This document shows, piece by piece, positions 53,859-62,354 of a DNA stretch of 64,000 nucleotides (within the stretch, counting starts at the first letter, position 1; every line of letters starts with the position of its first letter). The notes under the pieces were generated by a model, which saw nothing but the letters and a program-made list of their open reading frames with translations, was not told where the DNA came from and did no database searches. Source of the DNA: JAWKUK01 sp041398605 (GTDB taxonomy: Bacteria > Planctomycetota > UBA1135 > GCA-002686595); contig JAWKUK010000003.1 of assembly GCA_041398605.1 (NCBI GenBank), forward strand, positions 558,001 to 622,000. Direction: 5' to 3'. A program made the translations under genes and the position numbers.

Positions 53859-55175
53859 ATGTTCCACGAACGCAAATCGCTTGTTGCTGCACTGATCCTG
53901 CCCCTCGCCCTGGTCGCCTGCAATGGCTCCAACGACACGCCCAACTCTGGGGGCGGCGGGGCCACGGCGCCGCGCTCGCTGCTCGAGCTCCTCGCTGCTC
54001 GCGGGCTCACGACGCTCGCTGACGCGGTCCACGCCGCGGGGCTCGATGCGGCCCTCGACGCTGCGGGCTCGCTGACCCTCTTCGCCCCCACGAACGACGC
54101 GTTCGCGGCGCTGCCGGCGGGCGAGTTGCAGCGCTTGCTCGAGCCTGCCAACGTGAACGAGCTGCGCGCGCTGCTGTTCTACCACCTCGTCGACGGCCGC
54201 TATCCCGCCGCGACGCTGGAGGGGCTCAGCTCGCTGATGTCGCTCCAAGGCGCCGACCTCACGCTCGACAGCCCGGGCGGCGTGCTCTTCGTCAACGACG
54301 CGCGCATCGTCGCGAAGGACGTCTCAGCGACCAACGGCTTGCTGCACGAGGTGAACTCGGTCTTGACGCCGCCGGCCTCGTTGCTCGCGACGCTCGACAC
54401 GCGCGGCTTCACGATCCTGCTCGACCTGATCGACCGCGCGGGCCTGACGGGCGCGCTGACGGGCGGCAACCTGACCCTCATCGCGCCGACCGACGCCGCC
54501 TTCAATGCGCTGCCCGCCGGCCGACTCGACGCGCTGCGCGACCCGATGAACCAGGCCGAGCTCATCGACCTGCTGTCGTTCCACATCCTCCCCGGGCGCG
54601 TCACCGCGCTCGAGCTGCTGCTCGAAGGCGACCTGCCCAACCTCCTCGGTGACCTGCTGTTCGGCTGTGTCCACGGGAACCAGTTCCGCGTCAACGGGAC
54701 GGCTTGCCCGCGCTTCAACTTGCCGGCAACAGACGGCTTCCTGCACGTCTCCAGCGCGGTGCTCGACCGCACGGCTCCGCTGCGCCAGGTCCTCGCGGAC
54801 CTCGGCCTCACGACGCTGGCGGGGCTCGTCGACCTCGCTGGCCTCGACGTCCCGCTGAGCGCGCAAGGCACGTACACCCTCTTCGCGCCGTCGGAGGCCG
54901 CGTTTGCCGCGCTCGACCCGCTGCTCCTCGCCGCGCTGCAGGACCCCGTGAACCAAGCGCAGCGCCTCGACTTCCTGCAGCGCCACCTGATCGGTGACGC
55001 CCTGCAAGAGGTCGAGATCGCGCGCCGCGACGACCTCCTCATGGCCAACGGCCAGACCTTCCTGGTGGACATCTCGAACGGGCTCAGCGTCGGCGGCGTG
55101 CCCGTGACGAACGGCGACCGCTTCGCGACCAACGGCCTCGCGCACGTCATCGACGCCGCGCTGCCTCAGCCCTGA
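53859..55175 (+). CDS. Three-fasciclin-domain lipoprotein B
   Basis: A second 438-residue three-FAS1 lipoprotein (lipobox LVAC). Domain landmarks: SLTLFAPTNDAFAALP with LLFYHLVDG, NLTLIAPTDAAFNALP with LLSFHILPG, and TYTLFAPSEAAFAALD with FLQRHLIGD. The third domain is more diverged and the second has an extra pair of Cys (FGCVHGNQFRVNGTACP). Most likely a tandem duplicate of lipoprotein A with later divergence. Its 3' end overlaps the convergent BatA-like gene by ten bases. Confidence 0.92.
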   Translation: MFHERKSLVAALILPLALVACNGSNDTPNSGGGGATAPRSLLELLAARGLTTLADAVHAAGLDAALDAAGSLTLFAPTNDAFAALPAGELQRLLEPANVNELRALLFYHLVDGRYPAATLEGLSSLMSLQGADLTLDSPGGVLFVNDARIVAKDVSATNGLLHEVNSVLTPPASLLATLDTRGFTILLDLIDRAGLTGALTGGNLTLIAPTDAAFNALPAGRLDALRDPMNQAELIDLLSFHILPGRVTALELLLEGDLPNLLGDLLFGCVHGNQFRVNGTACPRFNLPATDGFLHVSSAVLDRTAPLRQVLADLGLTTLAGLVDLAGLDVPLSAQGTYTLFAPSEAAFAALDPLLLAALQDPVNQAQRLDFLQRHLIGDALQEVEIARRDDLLMANGQTFLVDISNGLSVGGVPVTNGDRFATNGLAHVIDAALPQP

Positions 55176-56569
55176 GCTTGGCGCCGCGCGGCCAGCGCGG
55201 CAGAGAGCGCTGCGAGCGCCGCGAGCGCGCCCCACAGCGGCGCGCGCTCGCGGGGCGGCTCGCGGGGGGTGCCCTCGGGTGCGGCGCGCGGCTCGAGGAC
55301 AACCGCGGCGCCCGCGGCGCGGCGCTCCGCGAGCGCCAGGATGCCCGGCGCCGGCGCGAGCGCGCCATCGAAGAGCGCCGCCCACGAGGCTGCAAACGCC
55401 GCATCCGCGCCCAGCTCCAAGGTGAGCTGCTGGATCCCGACGCTGACGCGGCCGCGCTCCGCGGTGACCGCAGCGCGGCCGTCGGGCAGCTCGAGCCAAG
55501 TGGCCGCGAGCGCGCTCCGACCGTCGGACCCGGCCGACGCGACCAACCCCGCCGGCGCGACCGGCCCTGCCGTCGCGACCAGCCCTGCCGTCGCGACCAG
55601 CCCGGCCGGCGCGGCCGCAGCCGGCGCGACGAGCGCCGTCCCGAACCACCCATCGCGGCCGACCCGCACCGCCTCGAGGGCGCGCTGCAGTCCTGGGCTG
55701 CGCTCCGCCGCGGGGCCGGCGAGCGACAAGCGGACGCCATCGAGCTGACCCGCGGATTCGCCGCCGGACCAAACGAGCCGTCGCTCGGCGGCGTAGACCT
55801 CTGCGAACGCGCGCACCACCTCCGGCATCGTCCCCGTCGCGAACATGCGCCCGGTCGGGACGCGCTCCCCGACCACGAGGGCCTCGCCTCCATCCCAGTC
55901 GATGTAGCGCCCTTCGTCTTCGCCGACGTGGCCGGGCACCGCGGGGCCGCCCGAGGCGAAGCAGCCAGCGCGCTCGGGCGTCACGGTCGGCCGCTGGTCC
56001 GTCAACCAGAGCACGCCCGCGGCGTCCCAGGCGGACCACTCCGGCGCCGCGAGCGCGCGCGACGTCGGCGGCCGCAGCGCTGCAACGAGGTCGCGCGGCA
56101 CGTCGGCGCCCTCCGAACGCAGCGGCGCTGCGAGGTCCGCGGCCCGCCACTCGAGCTCGAGGGTCGCGCCGGTGCGCGCGCTCCGCGTCGCGGCCCACGT
56201 CGAGAGCGCGCCCAGCGCTGCGTCCAGGCGTGACGCGCCGGCGCCAGCGGCAGCGAGCGCCATGGAAGGGCTGCGATCGACGACCACCGTCCAGCGCTCG
56301 CGGCCGGCGCCGCGCGCGTCAGGCTGCGTGACCGGCCGCGCGAGCGCGAGGACCGCGCACGCGATCGCCAGCGCCGCGCACAGGAGCTCGAGCGGCGGCC
56401 GACGCCGACGACGGTCACCACGCGCGCCCGCGGCAAGGCGCTGCCAGAGCGCGAAGGTCCCGACCGGCACATCGGTCGGGCGCGCGCGCGTCGCGGCGGC
56501 CAACAAGAGCGCCAGCGGCACGACGAGCGCGACGAGCCATTCGGGTCTGAGCCAAGTCCAATCGAGCAC
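55166..56569 (-). CDS. BatA/aerotolerance-regulator N-terminal domain protein with vWA-like domain
   Basis: A 467-residue protein that starts at a GTG (VLDWTWLRPEWLVALVVPLALLLAAA), the BatA N-terminal motif, and ends with a second membrane helix (ALWGALAALAALSAALAARR). The vWA-like domain has the MIDAS sequence VVVDRSPSMAL. A Pro/Ala linker is expanded by an 18-bp tandem repeat (AGLVAT, ~325-355). BatA-like proteins sit with DUF58 and MoxR in a cluster that assembles or protects metalloenzymes or the envelope. The start overlaps the DUF58 region (10 bp gap), so the two are coupled; MoxR is missing. Confidence 0.8.
   Translation of the reverse strand: MLDWTWLRPEWLVALVVPLALLLAAATRARPTDVPVGTFALWQRLAAGARGDRRRRRPPLELLCAALAIACAVLALARPVTQPDARGAGRERWTVVVDRSPSMALAAAGAGASRLDAALGALSTWAATRSARTGATLELEWRAADLAAPLRSEGADVPRDLVAALRPPTSRALAAPEWSAWDAAGVLWLTDQRPTVTPERAGCFASGGPAVPGHVGEDEGRYIDWDGGEALVVGERVPTGRMFATGTMPEVVRAFAEVYAAERRLVWSGGESAGQLDGVRLSLAGPAAERSPGLQRALEAVRVGRDGWFGTALVAPAAAAPAGLVATAGLVATAGPVAPAGLVASAGSDGRSALAATWLELPDGRAAVTAERGRVSVGIQQLTLELGADAAFAASWAALFDGALAPAPGILALAERRAAGAAVVLEPRAAPEGTPREPPRERAPLWGALAALAALSAALAARRQAQG
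55539..55610 (-). repeat. 18-bp in-frame minisatellite in a BatA-like linker
   Basis: Four 18-bp units (GCGACCAACCCCGCCGGC and variants on the plus strand) encode AGLVAT-type repeats in the linker of the BatA-like protein. Confidence 0.93.
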
Positions 56570-56579
56570 GAGGATGCGT

Positions 56580-57467
56580 TCAGCGCGGGTCGAGGAGCGC
56601 GCCCGCGGGGTCTTCGAAGGGCGCGTCGGAGCGCCAAGCATGGACTCGGATCCGACGCCGCGCCAGCGCGCCGACAAAGCGGTCGAGCTCGGCGTCGAGG
56701 TCCTCCTGGTACGCCGCGACCTGGTGCGCGTCGAGCGCGACGAGCGCGCTCCGCCCGTCTTCGGGGTCGATGAAGCGCGCGGCGCTGGCGCCGAGCTGCC
56801 CGGGCTCGAGCTCGACCGGCGCGAGGACGCGGCCGACGACGAGCTCGCGGCCTGGGCGCTGCAGAGACGCGACCTCGGCCGCCGACACGTCCCAGAGGTC
56901 GCCGAGCAGCACCACGCGGCCCGCGTCGCTCGGCAAGCGGCGGTCGCGGATCACGGCGCCGAGCCCGCGCGCGCTCGGGCGGGCGACCGCGCGCCCAAGG
57001 ACCTCGGCCGCGCGCGCGAGGTCGCCAGAGCGGCGCAATGCGACATTGGGGGGCGCGCTGCCCTCGGGACCATCCGAGAGGTGGAGCGTGACGAGCGCGC
57101 GCGCGCGCACGCCGACCGCTGCGAGGGCGAGGGCGACCTCCGCCGCCGCTTGCAGCTTGCCAGGCGGGCCGACGCCCATCGAGCCGCTGACATCGACCGC
57201 GATCGCCCAGCGCTCCGCGGCCTCGCGGTGCAGGACGCGCACCCAAGGGCGATCTTCACGGGCCAGGAGCTCCCAGTCGATGCGCCGCGGATCGTCGCCG
57301 GGGCGATAGGGCCGCCGCCCGACAAACTCGAGGCCTGCGCCGTCCAGGCGCGCGCCCCCCGCGCCCTCGCGCCGCTCGCGCGCCGCTGCGAGGCGCGGCA
57401 CGAACTGCTCGACCCGGCGCATGAAGCCGGGCGCGAACGCGACGAAGGGCGACTGGAGTTCGACCAT
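56580..57467 (-). CDS. DUF58 domain protein (Bat-cluster vWA protein)
   Basis: A 295-residue DUF58 protein: the conserved FVGRRPYRPGDDPRRIDWELLAREDRPWVR is the DUF58 motif, followed by a vWA domain with MIDAS AIAVDVSGSMGV. These proteins normally work with a MoxR AAA ATPase and BatA-type vWA proteins in envelope or metal-protein maturation. It follows the SpoIIE phosphatase gene by 24 bp and is coupled to the BatA-like gene, so the transcript reads phosphatase-DUF58-BatA with no MoxR. Confidence 0.88.
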   Translation of the reverse strand: MVELQSPFVAFAPGFMRRVEQFVPRLAAARERREGAGGARLDGAGLEFVGRRPYRPGDDPRRIDWELLAREDRPWVRVLHREAAERWAIAVDVSGSMGVGPPGKLQAAAEVALALAAVGVRARALVTLHLSDGPEGSAPPNVALRRSGDLARAAEVLGRAVARPSARGLGAVIRDRRLPSDAGRVVLLGDLWDVSAAEVASLQRPGRELVVGRVLAPVELEPGQLGASAARFIDPEDGRSALVALDAHQVAAYQEDLDAELDRFVGALARRRIRVHAWRSDAPFEDPAGALLDPR

Positions 57468-57491
57468 GACGGCGCTCCGCGCGGGCCCCGC

Positions 57492-58979
57492 TCAGCCCCG
57501 TGTTCGACGCACGGCGACGATCGTCATGTCGTCCTCGCGGACGCCGTTCGAAAACTCGAGCACCGCGGTGGCGATCGCTGCGACGGTCTCCTCCGCGGAG
57601 AGGCCGCGGTGGCCGGCGTCGGCGAGGACAGCGCGCACGCCGGCGTCGTCGAAGAGGCGATCCGGGAAGGATGGATGGCGCGCTTCGACGATGCCGTCCG
57701 TGAACGCGATCAAGAGATCGCCGGGCTCCATCGTCAAGGTCGCGCCCGTCGTGTACGCGAAGTCGGAGATCATCCCGAGCGCCGGCCCGTCGCCGCGCAG
57801 CGAGTCGATCGTGCCCGTCGCCGTGCGCCAAATGAGGGGCGGCGTCTGGCCCGCATTCAACGTGCGGACGAGCCCGCCCTCGCCGAGCTGGGCGAAGAAG
57901 AGCGTCAGGAACATGCCGGGGTCGACGCGCTCCGACAGGTCGGCGTTGAGCATCGAGACGACCTCGCCCGGATCGTCCAACACGCGCGCATACGAGCGCA
58001 AGCTGGCCTGCGCCGTCGCCGTGACGAGCGCGGGTCCGACCCCGTGGCCAGTGACGTCGCCGACGACAAACGACGTGCCGCCGGACTTCGACCGAACGAA
58101 GTCGTAGAAGTCGCCCGACGCGTGCTCTGCGGGGCGATACCAGCCGAAGAGCTCGAAGCCCGCGACGGTGGGCGCGCCCTTCGGCAGCAGCCCCGCCTGA
58201 ATCTCTGAGGCGATCTCGAGCGAGCGCTCGAGGCGCGCCTTCTCGAGCGATTGAATGTTGAGGTGCGCGTTCTCGAGCGCGATCGCGATGTGCTGCGCGA
58301 GCGCGAAGAACAGCGACAGGTCCTCGACCTTGAAGGCGCGGGTCGTCGCCTTGGAGTCGACGTAGAGCGCGCCCCGCGGCAGGCCGCCGACGGTCGCGCG
58401 CTTCTCGCGCTCCGGCCCATCCCGCGGCACGAGCGGGACACACATCACCGCGCGGATCTTCAGGTCGTAGATCGAGTTCCCGAGGTCGAGGTCCTCGGCG
58501 TTCTTCTGGACCGTCGTGCGCACGGGCTCACCCGAGTCCATGACACGCGCGACGACGGAGGTTGAATACTTGACGTCGTCCTCGATCTGCTTGCCGCCGG
58601 CCTCGCGCGCGACGCGCACGACTTGGTCGCCGGTGACCGGATCGATGAGGACGAGGAAGCCCCGCTCGGCGCCGGTCGCCTCCAGGGAGCTGTCGACGAC
58701 GTAGTGCAGCAGCGACTCGAGGTCCCGCGACGCCGAGACCCGCGCGATCGCGTCCAGCAAGAGGTGGAGGGACTTGCGGTCCGCCTGAGCGTCACCCTTG
58801 AGGAAGGCGGTCGGCGGATCGAGGTCGATGCCAGGCGCGCCGCCCGCTGCGGCGCCAGGCTTCGCGCCGACGCCGGCCCCGTCGGCCCCCGCGCTCGGCG
58901 GCCGGACGGCCGCGCCGCCGGTCGTGGCCGGGGTCCCCTCGTCGCTCTTCTGCGATCCTCGTCTACGCCAAAAGGCCAT
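57492..58979 (-). CDS. GAF domain - SpoIIE-type PP2C protein phosphatase
   Basis: A 495-residue cytoplasmic protein. After a low-complexity start, a GAF sensor domain (~70-235: VSASRDLESLLHYVVDSSL; GERGFLVLIDPVTGDQVV-type core) is followed by a SpoIIE/RsbU-type PP2C phosphatase (~265-490). Metal-binding Asp residues are visible in GDFYDFVRSKSGG, VVGDVTGHGVGPALV, LIAFTDGIVEARHP and REDDMTIVAV. Such phosphatases remove phosphate from anti-anti-sigma factors in partner-switching circuits. It is divergent from a STAS-PilZ-like protein 250 bp away, which could be its target, and is first in the DUF58-BatA transcript. Confidence 0.92.
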   Translation of the reverse strand: MAFWRRRGSQKSDEGTPATTGGAAVRPPSAGADGAGVGAKPGAAAGGAPGIDLDPPTAFLKGDAQADRKSLHLLLDAIARVSASRDLESLLHYVVDSSLEATGAERGFLVLIDPVTGDQVVRVAREAGGKQIEDDVKYSTSVVARVMDSGEPVRTTVQKNAEDLDLGNSIYDLKIRAVMCVPLVPRDGPEREKRATVGGLPRGALYVDSKATTRAFKVEDLSLFFALAQHIAIALENAHLNIQSLEKARLERSLEIASEIQAGLLPKGAPTVAGFELFGWYRPAEHASGDFYDFVRSKSGGTSFVVGDVTGHGVGPALVTATAQASLRSYARVLDDPGEVVSMLNADLSERVDPGMFLTLFFAQLGEGGLVRTLNAGQTPPLIWRTATGTIDSLRGDGPALGMISDFAYTTGATLTMEPGDLLIAFTDGIVEARHPSFPDRLFDDAGVRAVLADAGHRGLSAEETVAAIATAVLEFSNGVREDDMTIVAVRRTRG

Positions 58980-59229
58980 GGCGAGAGTTTAGGAGGTCGA
59001 GCCCAAGGACGCGCGTGCCAATCGGGGCAGGATCTGCCATGTGCACGGCGTCGAGGGTTTCGCTTGCTCGACCCAGCGGCCGCGGCGACACTCTTCGGCG
59101 CGCCTTCCCCCCCCAGGGGACGGCCCGCCTGCCCGCACGTGTCGACTTGCCACGCCCGCGGTCAGCGCGTCTCCGACCCGCAGCCACCAGCCCCCCCTAG
59201 CGCGGCCCCGAGCCTCGCCAGCGCCCACG

Positions 59230-60045
59230 ATGCACATCACCGTCGAACCCGGCGAAGCCCACGCCGTCCTCCACCTCCGCGGCGAGTTCGATACCTACTA
59301 CGTGCCGCTCCTCCAAGAGGAGATCGAAGCGTTGGACAAGGTCGGTGTCCATGCCGTCGTGCTCAACCTGCGGCTCGTCAAGTTCATCAACTCGACGGCC
59401 CTCGGCGCGATCCTCAAGGCGTCCAAGGCCTTGACGGCCAAGGGCGGTCGACTGGTCGTCTCGCGGCCCTCGGCGTTCTGCCGCGACATCCTGGAGAAGG
59501 TCGGCCTCGACCGCGTCGTGCGCGTGTTCGACTCGGACGAGGACGCCGTCGCCAGCCTGCGCGGGGCCCAAGCGCCGAGCGCCAAGAGCGAGACCGCGGG
59601 CTTCGAAGAGGACCCCTCGTCGGTCCTCTTCCGCCTCGTCGACCAAAGTCGCCTGCGCCACTTCATCGCCGAAGTGAAGGCGAAGAACCCGATCCACAAC
59701 TATGCCTTCGGTGAGAACTGGGCCGGCGTCGGGCGCATGAGCGGGCTCGGCGAGGACGGCCTCAGCTTCACCTGGAACGGCGGCAACACCGACCTCGCGC
59801 CGTTCGACATGGGCCAGATGCTCGCCGTCGGCACCCAGGTGAGCGTCAAGTTCCGCCTGCCCCTGCTGCAGCGCGGCTACTGCGAAGCCAACTGCGACGT
59901 GAGCCTGCTCGAAGAGCGCGCCGACGGCGTGAAAGTCGGATGCACGTTCACCGAGATCGACGAGACGACCCGCGACGCGGTGCGCCAATACGCCAAGGAC
60001 ATGGCCTTCCTGAAGGAAGAGCTGAAGAAGGCCACGGACAGCTGA
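59230..60045 (+). CDS. STAS domain fused to a PilZ-like domain
   Basis: A 271-residue protein. Residues 1-110 are a STAS (anti-sigma factor antagonist) domain: HAVLHLRGEFDTYYVPLLQEE, and LVKFINSTALGAILKASKAL with the Ser of INST as the likely phosphorylation site. A linker leads to a C-terminal domain with PilZ-like strands (MSGLGEDGLSFTWNG; DGVKVGCTFTEIDETTRDAV), though the usual RxxxR c-di-GMP motif is not clearly present. It looks like a partner-switching antagonist whose output is linked to a nucleotide or c-di-GMP reader. The likely phosphatase is divergently encoded. Confidence 0.8.
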   Translation: MHITVEPGEAHAVLHLRGEFDTYYVPLLQEEIEALDKVGVHAVVLNLRLVKFINSTALGAILKASKALTAKGGRLVVSRPSAFCRDILEKVGLDRVVRVFDSDEDAVASLRGAQAPSAKSETAGFEEDPSSVLFRLVDQSRLRHFIAEVKAKNPIHNYAFGENWAGVGRMSGLGEDGLSFTWNGGNTDLAPFDMGQMLAVGTQVSVKFRLPLLQRGYCEANCDVSLLEERADGVKVGCTFTEIDETTRDAVRQYAKDMAFLKEELKKATDS

Positions 60046-60070
60046 GGCGCGGCCCGGGGCGGCGCCTGTC

Positions 60071-61264
60071 TTAGGACGTCGCTTCGGCGGGGCCACCCTC
60101 GCCGAGCGGCTCCGCGGGGAGCGACTCCGCGCTCCGCTGCGGGGCGCGCGAGCGCGCGGTGCGTTCCTGGACGACGCGCTGCAGGAGCGCCTCGAATTGG
60201 GCGCCGATCGACGCCCACTCGAAGCGCTGCTCGGCGAGTTCACGGCCACGGCGGCCCCAGCGCTCGCGCCGCATCGGATCCGAGGCGAGCGTCCGCAGCG
60301 CTTCGACCCAGGGCTCCGCGCCGTCCGTCGCGACGAGGAGGCCCGATCCGCCGTCCTCGACGAGGTCCTGGAACCGCGCGACGCGCGACGCGAGCACCGG
60401 CAGCCCCGCCGCCAGCGCGCGCCGCACTTTGAGGGACGCCACGTCGTCGTCCTTGGCCGTCACGACCAGGGCGGTCGCGCTGCCGAAGAGCCCGGGCAGC
60501 TCTTCCGGCCGCGGGACGCCGATCCAGTGGACCCGGGCGCCGATGCCGAGCTGCTCGGCCTGGGCCCGGAGCCGCGGTCGCCCCGCGCCCACCCCGGCGA
60601 AGACGAGGCTCCAGTCTTCACGTCGACCGACTGTGGCGGCGAACGCGGAGACGACGTGCTCGAGGCCACGCCCATCCTCCACCCGCCCGATGTGCAGGAG
60701 GAATCGCCCGCGGACGCCGTGCCGGCGCGGCAGCTCGCTCGCGAGGCCGGGGCGGAACGCCGTGAGATCGACCCCGGCGTGCAGCACTTGGATGCGCTCC
60801 GCTTCGAAGCCCTCGCTCAGCGCCTGGCGCCGCCCGACCGCATCGAGCGCGACGAGGCGCGCGGCAGTGCGGCGTACGAGCGCACCCCAAACGCGCTCAC
60901 CAAACCAGCGCTTCGCGCGCTCGATCGGTCGGCCGCGGGTCGGGAACCCCTCTTCGACCAGGACCAGCGGCACGCCGAGGCGTCGAGCGCACCGTGCGCC
61001 GTGCCACGCCGCCGGCGAGAGGGCGTCGTACGCGACGATGACGTCCGGCGCGAAGCCCATCACGCCGGCGCTCTCGAGCGGCGCAGCGCGCCCATCGAGC
61101 GGCGCCGAGCTCGACCGCGGGACGTCCCCCCGCGCGTCCCCAAAGGCGCGCACCTCATGGCCCAAAGAGAGGAGCTCGCTCGCGATTCGGGGCGCGTGCT
61201 CGCCGCCCTTCCTACGCCAAGCGAAGGGGTCGAGAACGATGGCGATGCGCAGCGGGTTGGACAC
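60071..61264 (-). CDS. GT4-family glycosyltransferase
   Basis: A 397-residue GT-B glycosyltransferase. The N-terminal domain reads RIAIVLDPFAWRRKGGEHAPRIASELLSLGHEV, the usual GT4 start; the C-terminal domain has FLLHIGRVEDGRGLEHVVSAF, LVFAGVGAGRPRLRAQAEQLG, VHWIGVPRPEELPGLFGSATALV and LKVRRALAAGLPVLASRVARFQDLV, the donor-binding region. It should build surface polysaccharide or lipid-linked glycan. It lies divergent from the GmhB-like gene, together suggesting an envelope-glycan locus. Confidence 0.88.
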   Translation of the reverse strand: MSNPLRIAIVLDPFAWRRKGGEHAPRIASELLSLGHEVRAFGDARGDVPRSSSAPLDGRAAPLESAGVMGFAPDVIVAYDALSPAAWHGARCARRLGVPLVLVEEGFPTRGRPIERAKRWFGERVWGALVRRTAARLVALDAVGRRQALSEGFEAERIQVLHAGVDLTAFRPGLASELPRRHGVRGRFLLHIGRVEDGRGLEHVVSAFAATVGRREDWSLVFAGVGAGRPRLRAQAEQLGIGARVHWIGVPRPEELPGLFGSATALVVTAKDDDVASLKVRRALAAGLPVLASRVARFQDLVEDGGSGLLVATDGAEPWVEALRTLASDPMRRERWGRRGRELAEQRFEWASIGAQFEALLQRVVQERTARSRAPQRSAESLPAEPLGEGGPAEATS

Positions 61265-61530
61265 GAGGAGAGTTGGACCGAGTCAGCGCGGTCCTTCCCC
61301 ATCGAGCCGAAGAAGCGCGCGACATGAACGGACTGCAGCCCAAATCGCCACCCGCGCGTGGCCTCATGGGGCCGCGCGGGGGGGCGCGGCCAGGGAGGAC
61401 AGATCAGCGCAGACGAGCGCGTCCCAAATTCCACCTCGGCGATGCCTCAACTCGGCCCCACGACGGCCGAGAACCGTCAGGAGCCGCAGCTCCAGGACCC
61501 GTTCGTTTTCCCCGGTTTCGCGCCGTCCCT

Positions 61531-62139
61531 ATGCCTCGAATTCACTCTGACTCCCCGGAATGGCGCGCGCCGAAGCGCGGCCTCTTCATCGACCGTTGGG
61601 GCACGCTCCTCGAGCTGCCGAGCGCCGGCTGGGTCGAGCGATTCGAAGACACGCGGTTCACGCGCGGGGCCGTCGACGCGCTGTTCCACGCGAGCCAAGC
61701 AGGGCTCGAGGTCTACTTGCTCGGCAACGTCGACCCCGTCGCGTCGGGCGAGCAGAGCCTCGAGAGCTGGCAGACGTTCCAAGCCGCGCTCCACACGGCG
61801 CTACGCAGCGCCGGCGTGCGCATCGCGCGCGACTATTCGTGCACGGACAACCCGGCGGGCTGCGCGCCGCACAACGCGGACTCCGTGTACCTGCTGCCGA
61901 ACACCGGCGCGATGTACCACGCTGCACAGAACGACAACATTTCACTGCGCCACAGCATCGTCGTCGGAGACTCCTCCGTCGAGCTCGTCGCCGGCTGGCG
62001 CTCGGGGTGCCGCACCGCGGCGGTTGGAACGGGGCTCGCGCTCCGCGACCGCACGTTCCAGGTTGACCCCGACCTCAACGGCGACACCCTCGCCGACGTC
62101 GTGCGCGACATCATCGCGCGCGTGTCTGTCTCAGCCTGA
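61531..62139 (+). CDS. GmhB-like HAD-superfamily protein with degenerate catalytic motifs
   Basis: A 202-residue HAD-fold protein resembling heptose-bisphosphate phosphatase GmhB. Motif I reads GLFIDRWGTLLE: the nucleophile Asp is there, but the second Asp (general acid) is Trp, from TGG and thus not a one-base error. Motif II is LLGNVDPV instead of a T/S-N-Q type, and the motif IV region is VGDSSVELVAGW with Glu where Asp is usual. Part of the Cys/His zinc loop survives (YSCTDNPAGCAPHNAD) but the RKP lysine is not evident. A phosphatase mechanism is doubtful; a binding role or a different reaction is possible. Confidence 0.7.
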   Translation: MPRIHSDSPEWRAPKRGLFIDRWGTLLELPSAGWVERFEDTRFTRGAVDALFHASQAGLEVYLLGNVDPVASGEQSLESWQTFQAALHTALRSAGVRIARDYSCTDNPAGCAPHNADSVYLLPNTGAMYHAAQNDNISLRHSIVVGDSSVELVAGWRSGCRTAAVGTGLALRDRTFQVDPDLNGDTLADVVRDIIARVSVSA

Positions 62140-62166
62140 CCGCGAGGCCGACCCTGACCGACGCAG

Positions 62167-62205
62167 CGCCCGTGGGGCCGTCCGAAACGGATGGACCCGC
62201 GGGCG
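62167..62205. terminator. Long hairpin between convergent genes
   Basis: CGCCCGTGGGGCCGTCCG pairs with CGGATGGACCCGCGGGCG around AAA: an 18-bp stem with one mismatch and two G-T pairs, 28 bp after the HAD-gene stop and before the minus-strand gene on the right. It probably ends the HAD transcript. Confidence 0.6.
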
Positions 62206-62354
62206 TGTTCGTGTGCTATGGAAGCGCGACGTCCGCGTCCATGACACGCGACGTCCCATAGAGGGCGCCTCACCGCGGCGGTTGTGCGCGCCGCCTGCGC
62301 CCTCCCCAGGGACGAGCCACCCTTGTGCACCGCGCCACGCTGGGCGGCGGGGGG

